From Schoenoplectus triqueter (Eukaryota; Streptophyta; Magnoliopsida; Poales; Cyperaceae): a stretch of 48,213 nt of DNA. Of the stretch, positions 1 to 11,943 are shown one piece after another. The position numbers and the translations under genes are program-made. Location: contig CAXKVV010001574.1 in assembly GCA_964058805.1 (NCBI GenBank), positions 1 to 48,213 of the forward strand. The letters are read 5' to 3'. Positions within the stretch are counted from its first letter, which is position 1, and the number at the start of each line of letters is the position of its first letter. The notes beneath the pieces were generated by a model. It worked only from the letters and a program-made list of their open reading frames with translations, was not told the origin of the DNA and searched no databases.

Positions 1-779
1 ACAAATAATCCAAGTGGTTGACACTTGACACGGACTCTTATCCTGGTTTATATAATTTTATCACTTCAATTTCTCTAATGTGATGTATTAGTTAATTGCA
101 CATTTTATATAATTTTATCACCTCTAATTGAAGCATATTTTAGGTAAATGCACATTTCATATCGCTATCATGTCTTTCCAATTTACGCGGGAACCTAATT
201 TTTAAAGGCGAGAGTTTTGGTGGTGACAAATCGTTTAGTGATGTACAGCTTTCAACATAATTTTCTTTTATTACTTCTCCTTTGAAATTTTGATAATTGA
301 AAACATAAAATAGAAGAAAGAAAAAAAAATCAAAATGGAACAAAGTTTCATTCATTTTTCGGATGCCATGAGCTCTACTTGTACTTAAAAGACGGGGGGG
401 AAATGTACATAAGTTAGCTACGCCAACATTTTTTTCTTTTAATTTCGTGATATTTGGTAAAACAAGAATGGATTGCCATTAATTTACTTTTCATTAAGGT
501 AAGCTAATAATGATTTCTTCACAGAAACTAGGACACGTTAATGGTTGTTATTTTTCTTCTCTGACTACACTAATAACGTTTGATATAAATTTTACATTTG
601 TTCATGTGCATAAAAAGGATTAATTTAGATGTACGTATAGCAGGCTGTACAATATATTCATAGCATATATAGTAGAGGAAAAAAAAGATAAGCTTAAATA
701 AAAACATTGTAAAATACTAAAATTTAAAAATGATAAATATAGCGACAGGACTTAAATTTAATATATTGGATGTCCTTGT
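1..779. other. AT-rich intergenic DNA, nothing recognised
   Basis: No coding, RNA or structured repeat could be supported. Short open frames have no family features. Confidence 0.6.
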
Positions 780-980
780 TATTATTAGTATTATGATATT
801 ACTATTACTATTATATTGCTATTAAAGTATTATTATTACTAGTATTATTATTATTATTGCTATTATTATTATTATTATTATCATCATCATAACATCGTCA
901 TCATCGACTTTATCATCATCATCATCATCATTGTCATTATTCTCATCATGATTACTATTAATATCATTATTACTATTCAT
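780..980. repeat. Imperfect (ATT)n / (ATC)n microsatellite
   Basis: About 200 bp of tattatt units passing into catcatcat units. A simple repeat with no frame of interest. Confidence 0.9.
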
Positions 981-1858
981 TGATTTTTTATATTTGAGAT
1001 CTTTCTTCTCTGTGATTTTGGATTGTGCTTCATTTTTATCTTACCCTAATTTGTTTGAGAATTAAGGCTTCGTTGTTGTTGTTGGAATAATTTGTACAAC
1101 AAAAATCATGTTTTGCATTAGAAAAAAAATGGCATAATAAGCTTTGTCTGCTCATAAAGTTTTAATATTAGTTTATTAAGCAAATGACCAACGATATTTC
1201 TGATGTCTATCTTGATTATATATTTATATATCAAGTGCATGCAGAATTAGGGCAGATATATGATTTTGATCGGGGGCAATTATCGGATTGTTATAGTTTA
1301 TCGAGTTCAAACCCATTAACTAATTAGATACTAAATAAAAAATCAATAATTTAATATATATTTTTATCTAATAAAAAACTAGTAAAATAATAATATTTTA
1401 TATATTAAAAATAATAACAAAATAAAGCTCAAAGTAATGGATAATTAAGTTGATGAAGAAAGTTTTTCTTTACGGAACTTTATATTTTGACATCTTTGCA
1501 TAATTATGCACGATATTAAATATTTTTTCTCAATAAAAATAATCAGACAATTTAGAGGGGCAAAAAAATTTTCCGAAGGGAGAAAACAAATTATCAAAAA
1601 TATTATCTAAAAATATTATTTTTCAAATTTCAAGGTGCCGTGCCTCATAAGGCACATGGTCCGCCCCTGTGCAGAATCCAGTGATGTACACATCTGCTAG
1701 TTTTGATGGATGAAGAATTTTATGCGAATGAATGTCGACGTCGGACGTAGATATTGAATAAATCCTTGCCAACATTATTGTTGAACCGCGAATCAGTTTC
1801 AATCCTTGCATATGCAACTGACAAGGAGCGTGAATGGAATTAATGAGTGTGAAACGGA
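981..1858. other. AT-rich intergenic DNA, nothing recognised
   Basis: No supported gene. The region 1630-1860 is less AT-rich, with a minus-strand open frame of 93 codons but no recognisable domain. Confidence 0.55.
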
Positions 1859-1867
1859 TCATACTAA

Positions 1868-2070
1868 TAAGGAAGTGGGAGAGATATAAAGGGCTTTGAA
1901 TCAAAAAATTAGTTCAAAATTCTTTGAAATTGTTGATTTTGCATCGAGATTCGTAATAATTATTGAATGTATAAATTTTAAATTTAGAATATATTAAAAG
2001 ATGCAAAATCAATGATTTCGAAAGACTTTGAACCATTTTTTTTGCTCAAAGCCCTTTATAACTCCCCGTC
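1868..2070. mobile_element. Foldback MITE with 9-bp target duplication
   Basis: Flanked by identical TCATACTAA (1859-1867 and 2071-2079). Its arms are inverted copies: left ggctttgaatcaaaaaatt...gattttgcatc, right the complement with a few mismatches. The 9-bp duplication suggests a Mutator-type MITE. Confidence 0.75.
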
Positions 2071-2562
2071 TCATACTAACAAATGTATAATTAATTGTTC
2101 ACAATGTCGATAATATAAGATGGACCATGTCATTCAACAGAACAGCAGATGATCTATAGGTACAAGAAATATCTATATATAATTAGCAGTCACAATAGGC
2201 CAGAATGTAATCCTCCACAAAAAAAAATCTCAAATTTAATTAGATGATTCACATTTAGATAAGAATTAATATTAAACGGCCGGATGCGAATATTCAAAAT
2301 ACATCCATACCATTATGCACGCAAATAAGCATGCAAACTTTTACAAATATATATATAATGGAATAATTTGACGCTGTAGTAGTAGTCATTTAACAGTCTA
2401 ACTGTTAAACAGAATAAATCTGATGTTAATATACTAATGTATACCGTTAATTTTAGTAAGAATTTTTTTTTTGTAAATTTTACAAATATTAATAAAATGT
2501 ACTTAAAATAATAAGAAGCAACAAGTATAACATATACAATATATGCTATATCTATAAAGAGT

Positions 2563-2950
2563 GGGGATCCATTGACAATGGGTTATTTTGACAACCTTGA
2601 CAATGGACTTCTAAATAAATACAAAAAAATCTTAAAAATGGAAAAAAGTTTGTAGATGTGTTCTTCTTCTACGTTTAGATTGATGTTCATTCAAATTTCA
2701 TGTAATTTCATTATCGTTTGATAGTCCATCAAAAACCGTTAATTTGGAACCGTTGTAAATTATATGAAAATTTGATGGTCTTTGATAGACCATCAAACAA
2801 TGATGAAATTATATGAAATTTGAATGACCATTAATCTAAAAGTAGAAAAATACATCTATAAACTTTTTTTTATTTTTCAGATTTTTTTTGTATTTATTTA
2901 GAAATTCATTGTCAAGATTGTCAAAATAACCCATTGTCAACTGATCCCTT
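2563..2950. mobile_element. Foldback MITE, family 3
   Basis: Inverted arms: ggatccattgacaatgggtt...gacaatgga at the left, and the complement ttgtcaaaataacccattgt...gatccctt at the right, with matching sequence deep into the element (…gatggtctttgatagacc… at the centre). A related, more decayed copy lies at 5213-5500. Confidence 0.75.
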
Positions 2951-4142
2951 CTCATCTATAAAAACTATATATCCATTATTTAAATAATACAAGGTTCATT
3001 GATTCTAAGATATAGTACTTAAAATTGTTTAACACGTGCTCTTTATTTAACAGTTCAATATCACATAAACAAAAAAAAGGAGCCTATGAAACAAATACTG
3101 TAATTATAACCATTAAAAATCATAAATGAATCTTATTTTATCCCTCTGAAAATTGTTAACCTGTTTAATTGTTCAAAATTCGTTATATCCTTTCTTTTTA
3201 ACAAAAACCATAGAGAAGCAAAAAAAAAAAAGTTAATCGGTTTAACCACATTATTTTTTAAAAGAACATAGAAATATAAAGTTAGTATATGACGGATATG
3301 AATTTGGATAATTTACAATTATTTACACTAGAAGAAAAAAATGCACCATAATATATCTGCATAAATGATTTGGTATCCATTGTATATAATATATAGTTGT
3401 ACATAATTATAAAGTATATTTCTAACTTTATGATTATAAATTATCCATTTAAGGATAATTAATTATTTTCATACAGATGGCATAATTTACAGATACTATA
3501 TCTTTTTTTTTCGGGGGGCCCTAATTTTTCCATTTAATTGTACTTTACATAATTTTGACACGTGAATAGAATTGCTGGTTTGTTTCTGTCATTTTGCAAT
3601 GTTCAAGGATGATTATTATGTTATCGACGGAAAGATACCCTTGATTTTTTTTAATAATTATGAAATAAATTATAATTTTAATAATACATTTAATTAATTA
3701 AAATTTAATAATCAGTACGGGAGCGCACATGTAGGATTGTGTTTAAAACGTATCAGTCCCACTAGCTCTTTTTCATCAAATATATCAGTCTCATCTTTCC
3801 ATCAAAATCCTACTGGTGATAAAAAAAAATTGAATAAAAAATCCCCGAAGTGCTTCTTTTTGTGTCTAGGTCATTGCCTAATGGATGAAGGTGACCCTTA
3901 AGCCAAGGATTGAAGCAGGATTAAGGCGTCAATTTTATTGGTGTCTTTCATAAAAATTCAGTATCAATGATCGAAAATTGAAAAAAAAAATCATTTAACA
4001 GTAGAGGTATCAATTTTACTGACGCGTTTATGTAAAGTATTGACAAGAATTAAGGATAAGTTTGTGTTACTTTCGTAGAGGAATTGACAGATAAAATGAT
4101 ATCAAATAAAATACAGAGTATGAAAAAACTATGAAAATGGTG
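2951..4142. other. AT-rich intergenic DNA with one dispersed repeat
   Basis: No gene. About 3640-3790 resembles 30358-30540 (attatgaaataaatta, tttaaaacgtatcagtccc). The class of this repeat is unknown. Confidence 0.5.
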
Positions 4143-4149
4143 ACGTTAG

Positions 4150-4690
4150 TGGATTGAAAAAACCTGCTCGGTCCAATCTGTTTCGGACCGACCCGTGCCC
4201 GCGGACCGTACCCAAACTCGTACCCGATCCGTCCCCTACCATGGTCCGGTCCAACGGTGGTCTGATTCTCCCTTCACCCAAAACCGGCCCTTGTGGACTC
4301 ATCCCGCGCGAACCCGTGGACCGGACCGGACCGTGACCCGGACCAATTTTTTATAATTTTTGATATTTTTTTGAGTATTATTCGATTTTTAAATAATTAA
4401 AAATATAAAATTAATTCAATGAAAATTATTATTTAAAAAATATCATAAATTTATTTTCTAAATTTCATAATTTTCTGAATTTATAAAAAAAACGGACCGT
4501 GCCCGACCTGTGGGGGTCCGGCCCCCGGGGGCCAACGGTGGAACGTGTTGGAATTTTCTGAATTTGACCCGCCTAGACCCGTCCCGTATGGACCGTGATG
4601 AACCATGAACCGTGATGGACCATGGACCGTGGACTGTGCCGACCCGTGGCCCGACCGGGTTTGACCCGGATCGGCCATTTGCATAACACT
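4150..4690. mobile_element. GC-rich hAT-like non-autonomous element
   Basis: Two GC-rich blocks (4165-4340 and 4490-4680) dense in CGGACCGTG, GACCCG and CCCGACC words on both strands flank an AT-rich core. The unit is bracketed by ACGTTAG (4143-4149 and 4691-4697), 7 of a possible 8 bp, and its ends are weakly inverted (tggattgaaaaa against the complement of gcataacac). An 8-bp duplication and GC-rich subterminal words fit hAT elements. The class is inferred. Confidence 0.5.
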
Positions 4691-5212
4691 ACGTTAGGCT
4701 GATCAGAGAGTTGACAACAGAAAGGGAAGACAAATGTAGCTCTCTGATTAATTTACTGTTGATTATTAATTAATTACTGTGGCGATACAGTAATGTGTGT
4801 TAAGTCTCTGTCTAATTTGGGATGACTTTGTCTTTCTGAAATTAATTCACGGAAAGGTGAGAGGCAAATTGTGATTTCTCTTCTAAATGGCATCACGTGC
4901 GACATAATTTATTCTAGTCCGTGATTCTTATAGACAAAAATTCAGACGCCTAAAGGTGAAAAAAGAAGTCAAGCTCAATTTTTTAATTGAGTAAATTCAA
5001 ATCATCCACTTTTCATGTGATGTTTATTTCAGACTTAGCCAAGGTTTCAGAACTATAATTATAGATCTTACATGAGAAATATATTGTCCTCGTTACAGTT
5101 TATATTTTCATATTTGTATGCCTATTTTGGAAATAAGTAATTAGAAAGATCTTGATCATCATTCATGCTAAGAGAGAGAGAGACTTTCTAGAAGGAGAGA
5201 AAGTAATTGAGA

Positions 5213-5500
5213 AGGGATCACTTCACAATGGTTATCTTGATAATCTTGATAATGGATTTTCAAATAAATATGAAAAAAATTTAAAAATAGAAAAAAAATA
5301 TTATAATTATGTTCTTCTACTTATCGATTGATGGCGATTTAAATTTTATGAAAATTTATTATTATTTTGATGGTTTTTGATGAACTAACAAATAATAATA
5401 AAATTATATAAAATTATTAATCACATCAATCCATAATTTTTTTTCTATTTTTAATATTTATTTCATATTTATTTAAAAATCCATTGTAAAACTATATTTC
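5213..5500. mobile_element. Decayed foldback MITE, family 3 relative
   Basis: Begins aagggatcacttcacaatgg and ends near aaatccattgtaaaac, with internal inverted sequence parallel to 2563-2950. The right terminus is damaged. Confidence 0.5.
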
Positions 5501-6204
5501 CCAAAGTATTTAGTTGTGTTGCGAAACCAATTGCCTTTAAAATGCACCCTACCCCAGTACCCCACATCGACGCATTTATAGCAGTATGTTTATCGTTCGC
5601 TCCGTAGTCATTGCCCACGGCACTAATTTTTATATAAACCGGTTTTAAAAAAATATATACTTTATTTTGATAATTGTCAAGATTTGTGCCTAATTTAAAA
5701 AAAAAATAGTATAGATTTTCAAATAATCGAGTTCGTATTTTCTAATAGTTATATATATATATATATATAAGAAGATCTTACTGTGTTTTGCGAAACAAAA
5801 AAGGATTTTGCTTCAGTTTCAAATCTCATATATCGAAATTTTAAAATATCAATCTAATTAATCCACAATAATCTAGATATTGAAAACTTATTGAATAAAA
5901 AATTTTACTATTTTTGGAGCTTTATAACTATATTTTTGGATTTATAAAAGATGATAATTTTGTTGGTGCACCTATCATTATTTTATTATTATTATTGGGA
6001 TATTTTTAAAAATCCGAAAAAAAGAGTTTAAAAGCTCCGAATGTAATCAAATTTGGTATTCAATAATATTTGAATATGTAGTTTATGCTGGGTGAATTAG
6101 ATTTGTAATTTGAATTTTGATTTTGTGAGATTTTTTAGGCCGAAGTAAAATGCCTCTTTGCTTCGCGAAGCATCATAAGATCTCCTTATATATATATAAA
6201 GATA
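5501..6204. other. AT-rich intergenic DNA with (TA)n tract
   Basis: A (TA)n run lies at about 5748-5769. The ends of the stretch about 5770-6185 are inverted (gaagatcttactgtgttttgcgaa against ttcgcgaagcatcataagatctcc), so this may be another, older foldback element. No gene. Confidence 0.45.
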
Positions 6205-6575
6205 GAGTTGGTTATGGTGTTATGCATAGCACAGATCGCTTTCGTGCTATGTATCAATTATTCATTTTTAAAGTTCTAATGATCAATCCAATATTATAAA
6301 ATAATTTTCAAATAAATATTCTGATGTAGATCAAATTTTATATTTTTTAGAATTTTTTTACTTTTTTTAAAGATAGTTAAAAAATCATTTGATTTAGTTA
6401 TTATGAGCTATTTAAAAGAAGTGATTTTCTAACTATATTAAAAAATAGTTAAAAATATAAAAAATATAAAATTTAGTCTACATCTAGATAATCATATGAA
6501 AATTATTTTGTACGGTTGAATCGTTCATTTGCGCTTTGATAACGAAGAATTGATCCATAGCACGGGAGTGATCCG
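6205..6575. mobile_element. Foldback MITE, family 1, copy A (split by an LTR)
   Basis: Starts GAGTTGGTTATGGTGTTATG CATAGCAC and folds on itself around 6390-6400. Its right end is interrupted at 6576 by an LTR-like insertion; the missing terminal bases are found at 9803-9822. Confidence 0.7.
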
Positions 6576-9500
6576 TGTCAAACCGTGAAATTTAATTTAA
6601 ACAATAATAATACTTAAGATAATAATTAAAAGAATTGAACACAAATCAATAAATAACATAAAATAACAATCAAAGGAATATATATGATGATAAATAAAAA
6701 TTTAAATCAATAATCAAATATGATCGTCAACCAAATTAAACGAAATAGGAATACAAGATGACACAAATAAATAGGAAATAAATTTGATATATAAAAATAA
6801 AATTCAAAGATCAAATTAAAATTTATGAAAATATAAATTAATATGAATATTAAATTAAATCACTAACACAAAATCTTCGTAATCTAAATTAAATTATGAG
6901 GACTAGCATTTATAACAAAGGAATTAACTAAAAATCTAAATTTTGAAAGACGAACTTGTATCTTAAATTTTGAAAGACGAACTTGTATATTAAATTACTA
7001 TTTACTGGTGCCGGTTTTGGGTCAATGTGGCCAATTTGGTTCTGTCCTGAGACATGACATGCTAATATGTTAGTGTTTGACATTTCCCTTCTTGCGAGTA
7101 GCATTGGCAAACTTTCAAGTTATTTTGGTTGGGTCTGTTCCTTTTATCTAAGTTGCTATGACAGGATTTTACTCCTTGGTAAATTGTGTGGATTGTTGCA
7201 TGCGAAATCTGACTAGGATTTTAGGAAAAACAAAACAAAAAGGGAAAAATAAAATTTGCACATCTAATAAGATTAGCCCGTCTATGGATGGAATACATGT
7301 TTGCTATAATTAAGTAAGTCAAAAGAAATAAATAAGGGTTTCAAAATTTTTATTAATATAGATCAAATTTTAACATATAACTCGTGCTCATTTATAAATC
7401 ATATAATTATATCAAAAACATTGTACTAATAATAACACTTAATGTTATATGACTAAGTAAGATTAATTAAAGACATAACTAAAAATCTTAAATGTAACAA
7501 TAATTTAAAATACAAATTGAGCTGTCATGAAGAAAATATTATAAAATTTGATATCCAAACCAAGTAGAAATAAACCTTTAGTACGGGAGATAAAATTGTA
7601 AAAACACACACTTAATACAATTAATTGATTAAATAAATAAATGCTGAAACAAATTAATGAGATGCGCATAATAGTGATTAACATAGAAAACACCGCATAA
7701 ATGAATTAAAAACACGTTAATTAGATTTTCCGACACTCTAAAAATATAGTAGAAATACTACCGAAATCTTTGAGAAAGAGACGATAAAAAAAAACCCCGA
7801 ATGAACGTTAATTAAAACATCGCTATAATTAATCATTAATTATGAATTAAATCATGCAAAACTAATAAACACCTAAATTAATCATAGGTGATATAGTCAA
7901 CTCGGATTCACTCGCGGAGATCGAGGCCGATCCCGACCTCGCGTACGTAGACGTTGATCCTGAGACGGGCACGCTACCTCCGGAGTAGAGCGACTCCACG
8001 ATCCTCATTAGCATTCTCAGGTATGGATTCCTGGGATTTACTTTTCTTCTTCAGAAATAGAAATCTAAACCGAAAATAAAACTATTTTTAAAATAACTGA
8101 ACTGCAGTACTTTTTGGCAAAACATTGTTTAGAGACTTGAATTGAACTGTCATTGCATCCAATAATTGACCAGCATTTTTGGGGCCTACCCGCATTCACA
8201 TGTCATATCGCATGTAGACAGGATAGGAGTAGGACTCGAAAAATAGTCCCGAGATAAGACTAGATAGAATTAAATAATCAAGTTGTAGATTATAATTATT
8301 AGGATAATATTAATACTATCACTAAGTAATAGTTTAGTTAGGTAGTTAATCATGCATTACATGCATAGGAGTGCTGAAAGACGGGCCGGGTAATTCTCAG
8401 TCTGAGGTTGCCTTACATAACCAGACTGTTATGGTTACGTACGGTGACCCATAGGCCCGTGAGACCCACCGGTTTGTATATGCACTGCGCATCTTTACCT
8501 GTCGGATTATCCACCGACCTCGTCATTTGGCGGGTTCGTCCGAGCCAGAGTGTTTTATATTTTTATTATTCTTAATATGATATAATTTTTAATCCAAATT
8601 TGAGCGATTAAGATACCATTTCCTTCAGTGTTTAGTGTGGGCGGCCATATTCGAGACTGAAATCTACTTCGTGATATTATATTATTTTATTTATCCGGCT
8701 TATTTAGGATTCTGGTATGTCCGAAAGGCTTTCTACTTTGGCCCCTGGTTGGTACAGAGAAAGTCGGGATGCGGTCCTCTAACCCTTGGTTGGTACAGTG
8801 TAGGCTCCCATTTGTTTCCGATTTATCAATTCACGGGTAGTTATTTTCTTTTGGCGATATGGCAACTAAAAACATACTATATCCATTTGCTTCTATTTTG
8901 TAAAGTAAATTATCAAATTTAGCAGACCATAATACATGCTTTATAGACGTTCACTATCCTAGGGCGTTATCGTCTCGGGAGCACGAATTGCCGTTTGTGC
9001 GGTGTCGTCATCGCATAAACATAAAGTCCTAAGTAAGATGGGCCTTGGTAATGCCCGCTTAGGCAAGACCCGAGTTAGTAAGTTGAGCCTTAGTAGTGCC
9101 CGCTCGGGATAGGTCTGATAAATTTACAAATTGGGCTTCTATTAAGAGTGTTTCTTTCTCGTACTATATATTATATTATATTATTTCACAGATTTTCTAT
9201 TTTGGGTTTTCTTGTCATTTCATGTCATAATATTTAGGCAAACTTCTCAAAATACGCATAAAAATATTATTTTATTTATATATGAATATTGTATTACATT
9301 TTAAACACCAATATTGATTTTTGGGTCCAGTCTAGGAAAAAAAGATAAAATTTTAAGGCTAGATCTAAATCCGTACTAAGTAATTTTTAAAATTACTCAC
9401 GTTTCCACGGTGATTGTGGGATCCAGGTTTACATGTGCAGGATTTATTTTGATGAGAGAGTGCTAGGTGCAGTCCTGTGTGGTGACAAAAATGTTTCACC

Positions 9501-9802
9501 GCATCCGCATGTGAGCAGGGTAGTTGATTAGGATCCATCGGGTTTCGCGCCTTGTTTCTTTCTTTTGGGTCTTTATTTGAAAGATTTTGCCGCCCATTCT
9601 GATGGAGCTAGCCCACGCCGATGCCGGCGTTGTACTCTTTTGTTCATTCTGGACTGTATGGTCATGTATTTTTATATATTATTATTTTATTTATTCTGTG
9701 GTTGTATTATTTTATTCTTTTAGCCTTCCGTACGCACGTCTCGTCGTGCGTATGTGGCGGGATTGAACACCCCTAATCCGATTTATTCTTTTAGGTGTGA
9801 CA
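6576..9802. mobile_element. Probable solo LTR (3.2 kb) inserted in MITE copy A
   Basis: Bounded by TGTCA at the left (6576) and TGACA at the right (9802), with flanks ATCCG (6571-6575) and ATCTG (9803-9807), a 4-of-5 target duplication. The outside sequences rejoin the MITE terminus. There is no gag-pol frame, primer site or second LTR inside, so a long solo LTR is the simplest reading. Parts (7890-8000, 8380-8560, 8940-9130, 9400-9780) are GC-richer than the neighbourhood. A degraded non-autonomous element is the alternative. Confidence 0.55.
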
Positions 9803-9822
9803 ATCTGTGCTATGCATAGCAT

Positions 9823-10183
9823 GATGCTATTCATAGCACAAATTGCTCCCACACGAAAAGTGCAAATGGTTGATCCAATCGTACAAAATGATTTTTGTAT
9901 GAATATCTAGACGTAGACCAAAATTTATATTTTATTAGAATATTTAACTATTTTTTAAGATAGTTAGAAATTTTCTTCTTTTGAATGGCTCGTAATAACT
10001 AAATCAAGTGATTTTCTAACTATCTTAAAAAATGGTAAAAAAAAAATTTAAATATAAAATTTAGTCTACATCTAGATATTCGTATGAAAATCATTTTGTA
10101 CGATTGGATCAATCATTTGAACTTTCAAAATGACGAACCGATGCATAGCACGAAGTTAATTCGTGCTATGCACCATAGCCCAA

Positions 10184-10185
<2 letters not shown>
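9823..10185. mobile_element. Foldback MITE, family 1, copy B
   Basis: Inverted arms around about 9990, ending gtgctatgcaccatagccc aactc at 10185. Closely related to copies A and C. A (CT)n then (TA)n tract follows (10185-10220). Confidence 0.7.
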
Positions 10186-10220
<35 letters not shown>

Positions 10221-10605
10221 GTAAAGATACCGTGAGCTTCAGCTCACGGAAGCTTTCCGTGAGCTTAACTCAAAAAGTATATCAAGTTATCTCTAAATTT
10301 GAATTTTTCACCTCTCATTAAATTCTTCATATTGAAATCTTGTCGGGTACAAAATTTTAGGATATTTCGAGTTTTCTAAGTCGCTCTTTTCAATTTTTAA
10401 AAATAATATACAAACATTGAATATTTTATTATTATTTTTAGAGCCGATTTTCAAAAATTAAAAAGAGTGACTTAGAAAACTCGAAACATCTCAAATTTTT
10501 ATACCCTATAAGATTTCAATATGAAAAATTTAATGAGAATGAAAAATTAAAATTTGGAGATGATTTGATATACTTTTTGAGTTAAACTCACGGTATATCC
10601 ACTAT
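10221..10605. mobile_element. Foldback MITE, family 2, copy 1
   Basis: Left arm ccgtgagcttcagctcacgg, then aaattcttcatattgaaatc; right arm holds the complement. The right tip is shortened. Its ends lie in (TA)n tracts. Confidence 0.7.
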
Positions 10606-10617
10606 ATATATATATAA

Positions 10618-11028
10618 AGTGAATCTACGGTGAGCTTAAGCTCACAGAAGATCTCTATGAATTTAGCTCAAAAAATATAACAAATGATCTCCAAATTTTG
10701 ATTTTTTTAATCTCATTAAATTTTTCATATTGAAATCTTATGGGGTACAAAAATTTAGGATGTTTCGAGTTTTCTAAGTTATTTTTTTTAATTTTTGAAA
10801 ATAATGTACAAATATTAAATATTTTATTATTATTTTTGGAGCTGATTTTCAAAAATTGAAAAGAGTGAGTTAAAAAACTCAAAACATCTCAAATTTTTGT
10901 ACCCCATAAGATTTCAATATAAAAAATTTAATGAGATTGAGAAACCAAAATTTAGAGATCATTTGATATACTTTTGGAGCTAAATTCACGAAGGTCTTCC
11001 GTGAGCTTAAACTCACCGTAGATTTACT
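10618..11028. mobile_element. Foldback MITE, family 2, copy 2
   Basis: Left tip gtgaatctacggtgagctta and right tip taaactcaccgtagatttac are inverted copies, and the arms pair through most of the element. It lies head to tail with copy 1. Confidence 0.75.
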
Positions 11029-11462
11029 CTCTCTCTATATATATATCAAATGCGTAAAAAAAAATTGAAGTATGTTTTTAAAAAAGAGAGACTTGCATTA
11101 ACTCAATAATCTATTTTTAGGTTTTGTTCAGAAAATAGTTTATAAAAAATAGTTATTTGGACCAAACTTTTATCTGTTATTATTCCATTAAAATATCTAA
11201 TGTTGACTGCTTGCCTACCTTAAACTAATTATCTGTTTGCATCACGACATCTTTTATTGCAAGGTAGTTAATAAGCACTTTTTTTTGTGTGATAAGAAAG
11301 TACCAATTAGCCACCTAACCTTTTCGAAATATAATAACTGAGTTGGACAATTCTTTTCAGAATAATTTCACAACAGGTGTCAACGTTTTTACGCTACTAA
11401 TTTATTTATCTTATCTTCGAGTTGACAATTGATCAGCAAAAAATTAGGTATACGAAAATATT

Positions 11463-11532
11463 AAGCTCATCAAGATTTCATGAACTTACCTCAAAATATA
11501 TGTAGCAATCTTCAAATTTGAATTTTTATTGC
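11463..11532. mobile_element. Family 2 MITE fragment interrupted by family 1 copy C
   Basis: catgaacttacctcaaaata and the following bases resemble the inner left arm of family 2. Similarity resumes after 11933 (tcaataaattatttatatca against the family's tcattaaattcttcatattg). Confidence 0.5.
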
Positions 11533-11933
11533 GAGTTGGGTTATGGTGTTATGCATAGTATGGATCGTCTCCGTGCTATAGATCGGTTCTTCATTCTTAA
11601 AGTCTAAATGATCGATTTAAACTGCTCAAAATGATTTCATATGAATATCTAGATATAGATCAAATTTTATAATTTTAGATTTTTTTAACTTTTGCTTAGA
11701 TGGTTAGACAATCACTTGATTTAATTATTGTAAGCCATTCAAAAGAAGTGATTTTCTAACCATCTAAAAAGATAGTTAATAAATTTTAAAAATTATAAAA
11801 TTTAGTATATATCTAGATATTCATACAGAAATTATTTTGAGTGATTTGGATCGATCATTTAGACTTTAAGAACGAAGAACCGATCTGTAGCACGGAGATG
11901 ATCCGTACTATGCATAACATCATAGCCCAACTT
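11533..11933. mobile_element. Foldback MITE, family 1, copy C, with target duplication
   Basis: Ends GAGTTGGGTTATGG and the complement AAGTTGGGCTATGATG; arms pair over the length. Flanked by TTTTTATTGC (11523-11532 and 11934-11943), a 9-10 bp duplication that suggests a Mutator-type MITE. Confidence 0.75.
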
Positions 11934-11943
11934 TTTTTATTGC

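Noticed and set aside
8635..8922. 95-codon plus-strand open frame inside the LTR-like unit
   Set aside because: Aromatic-rich translation of AT-rich DNA with no domain; it lies within the probable LTR.
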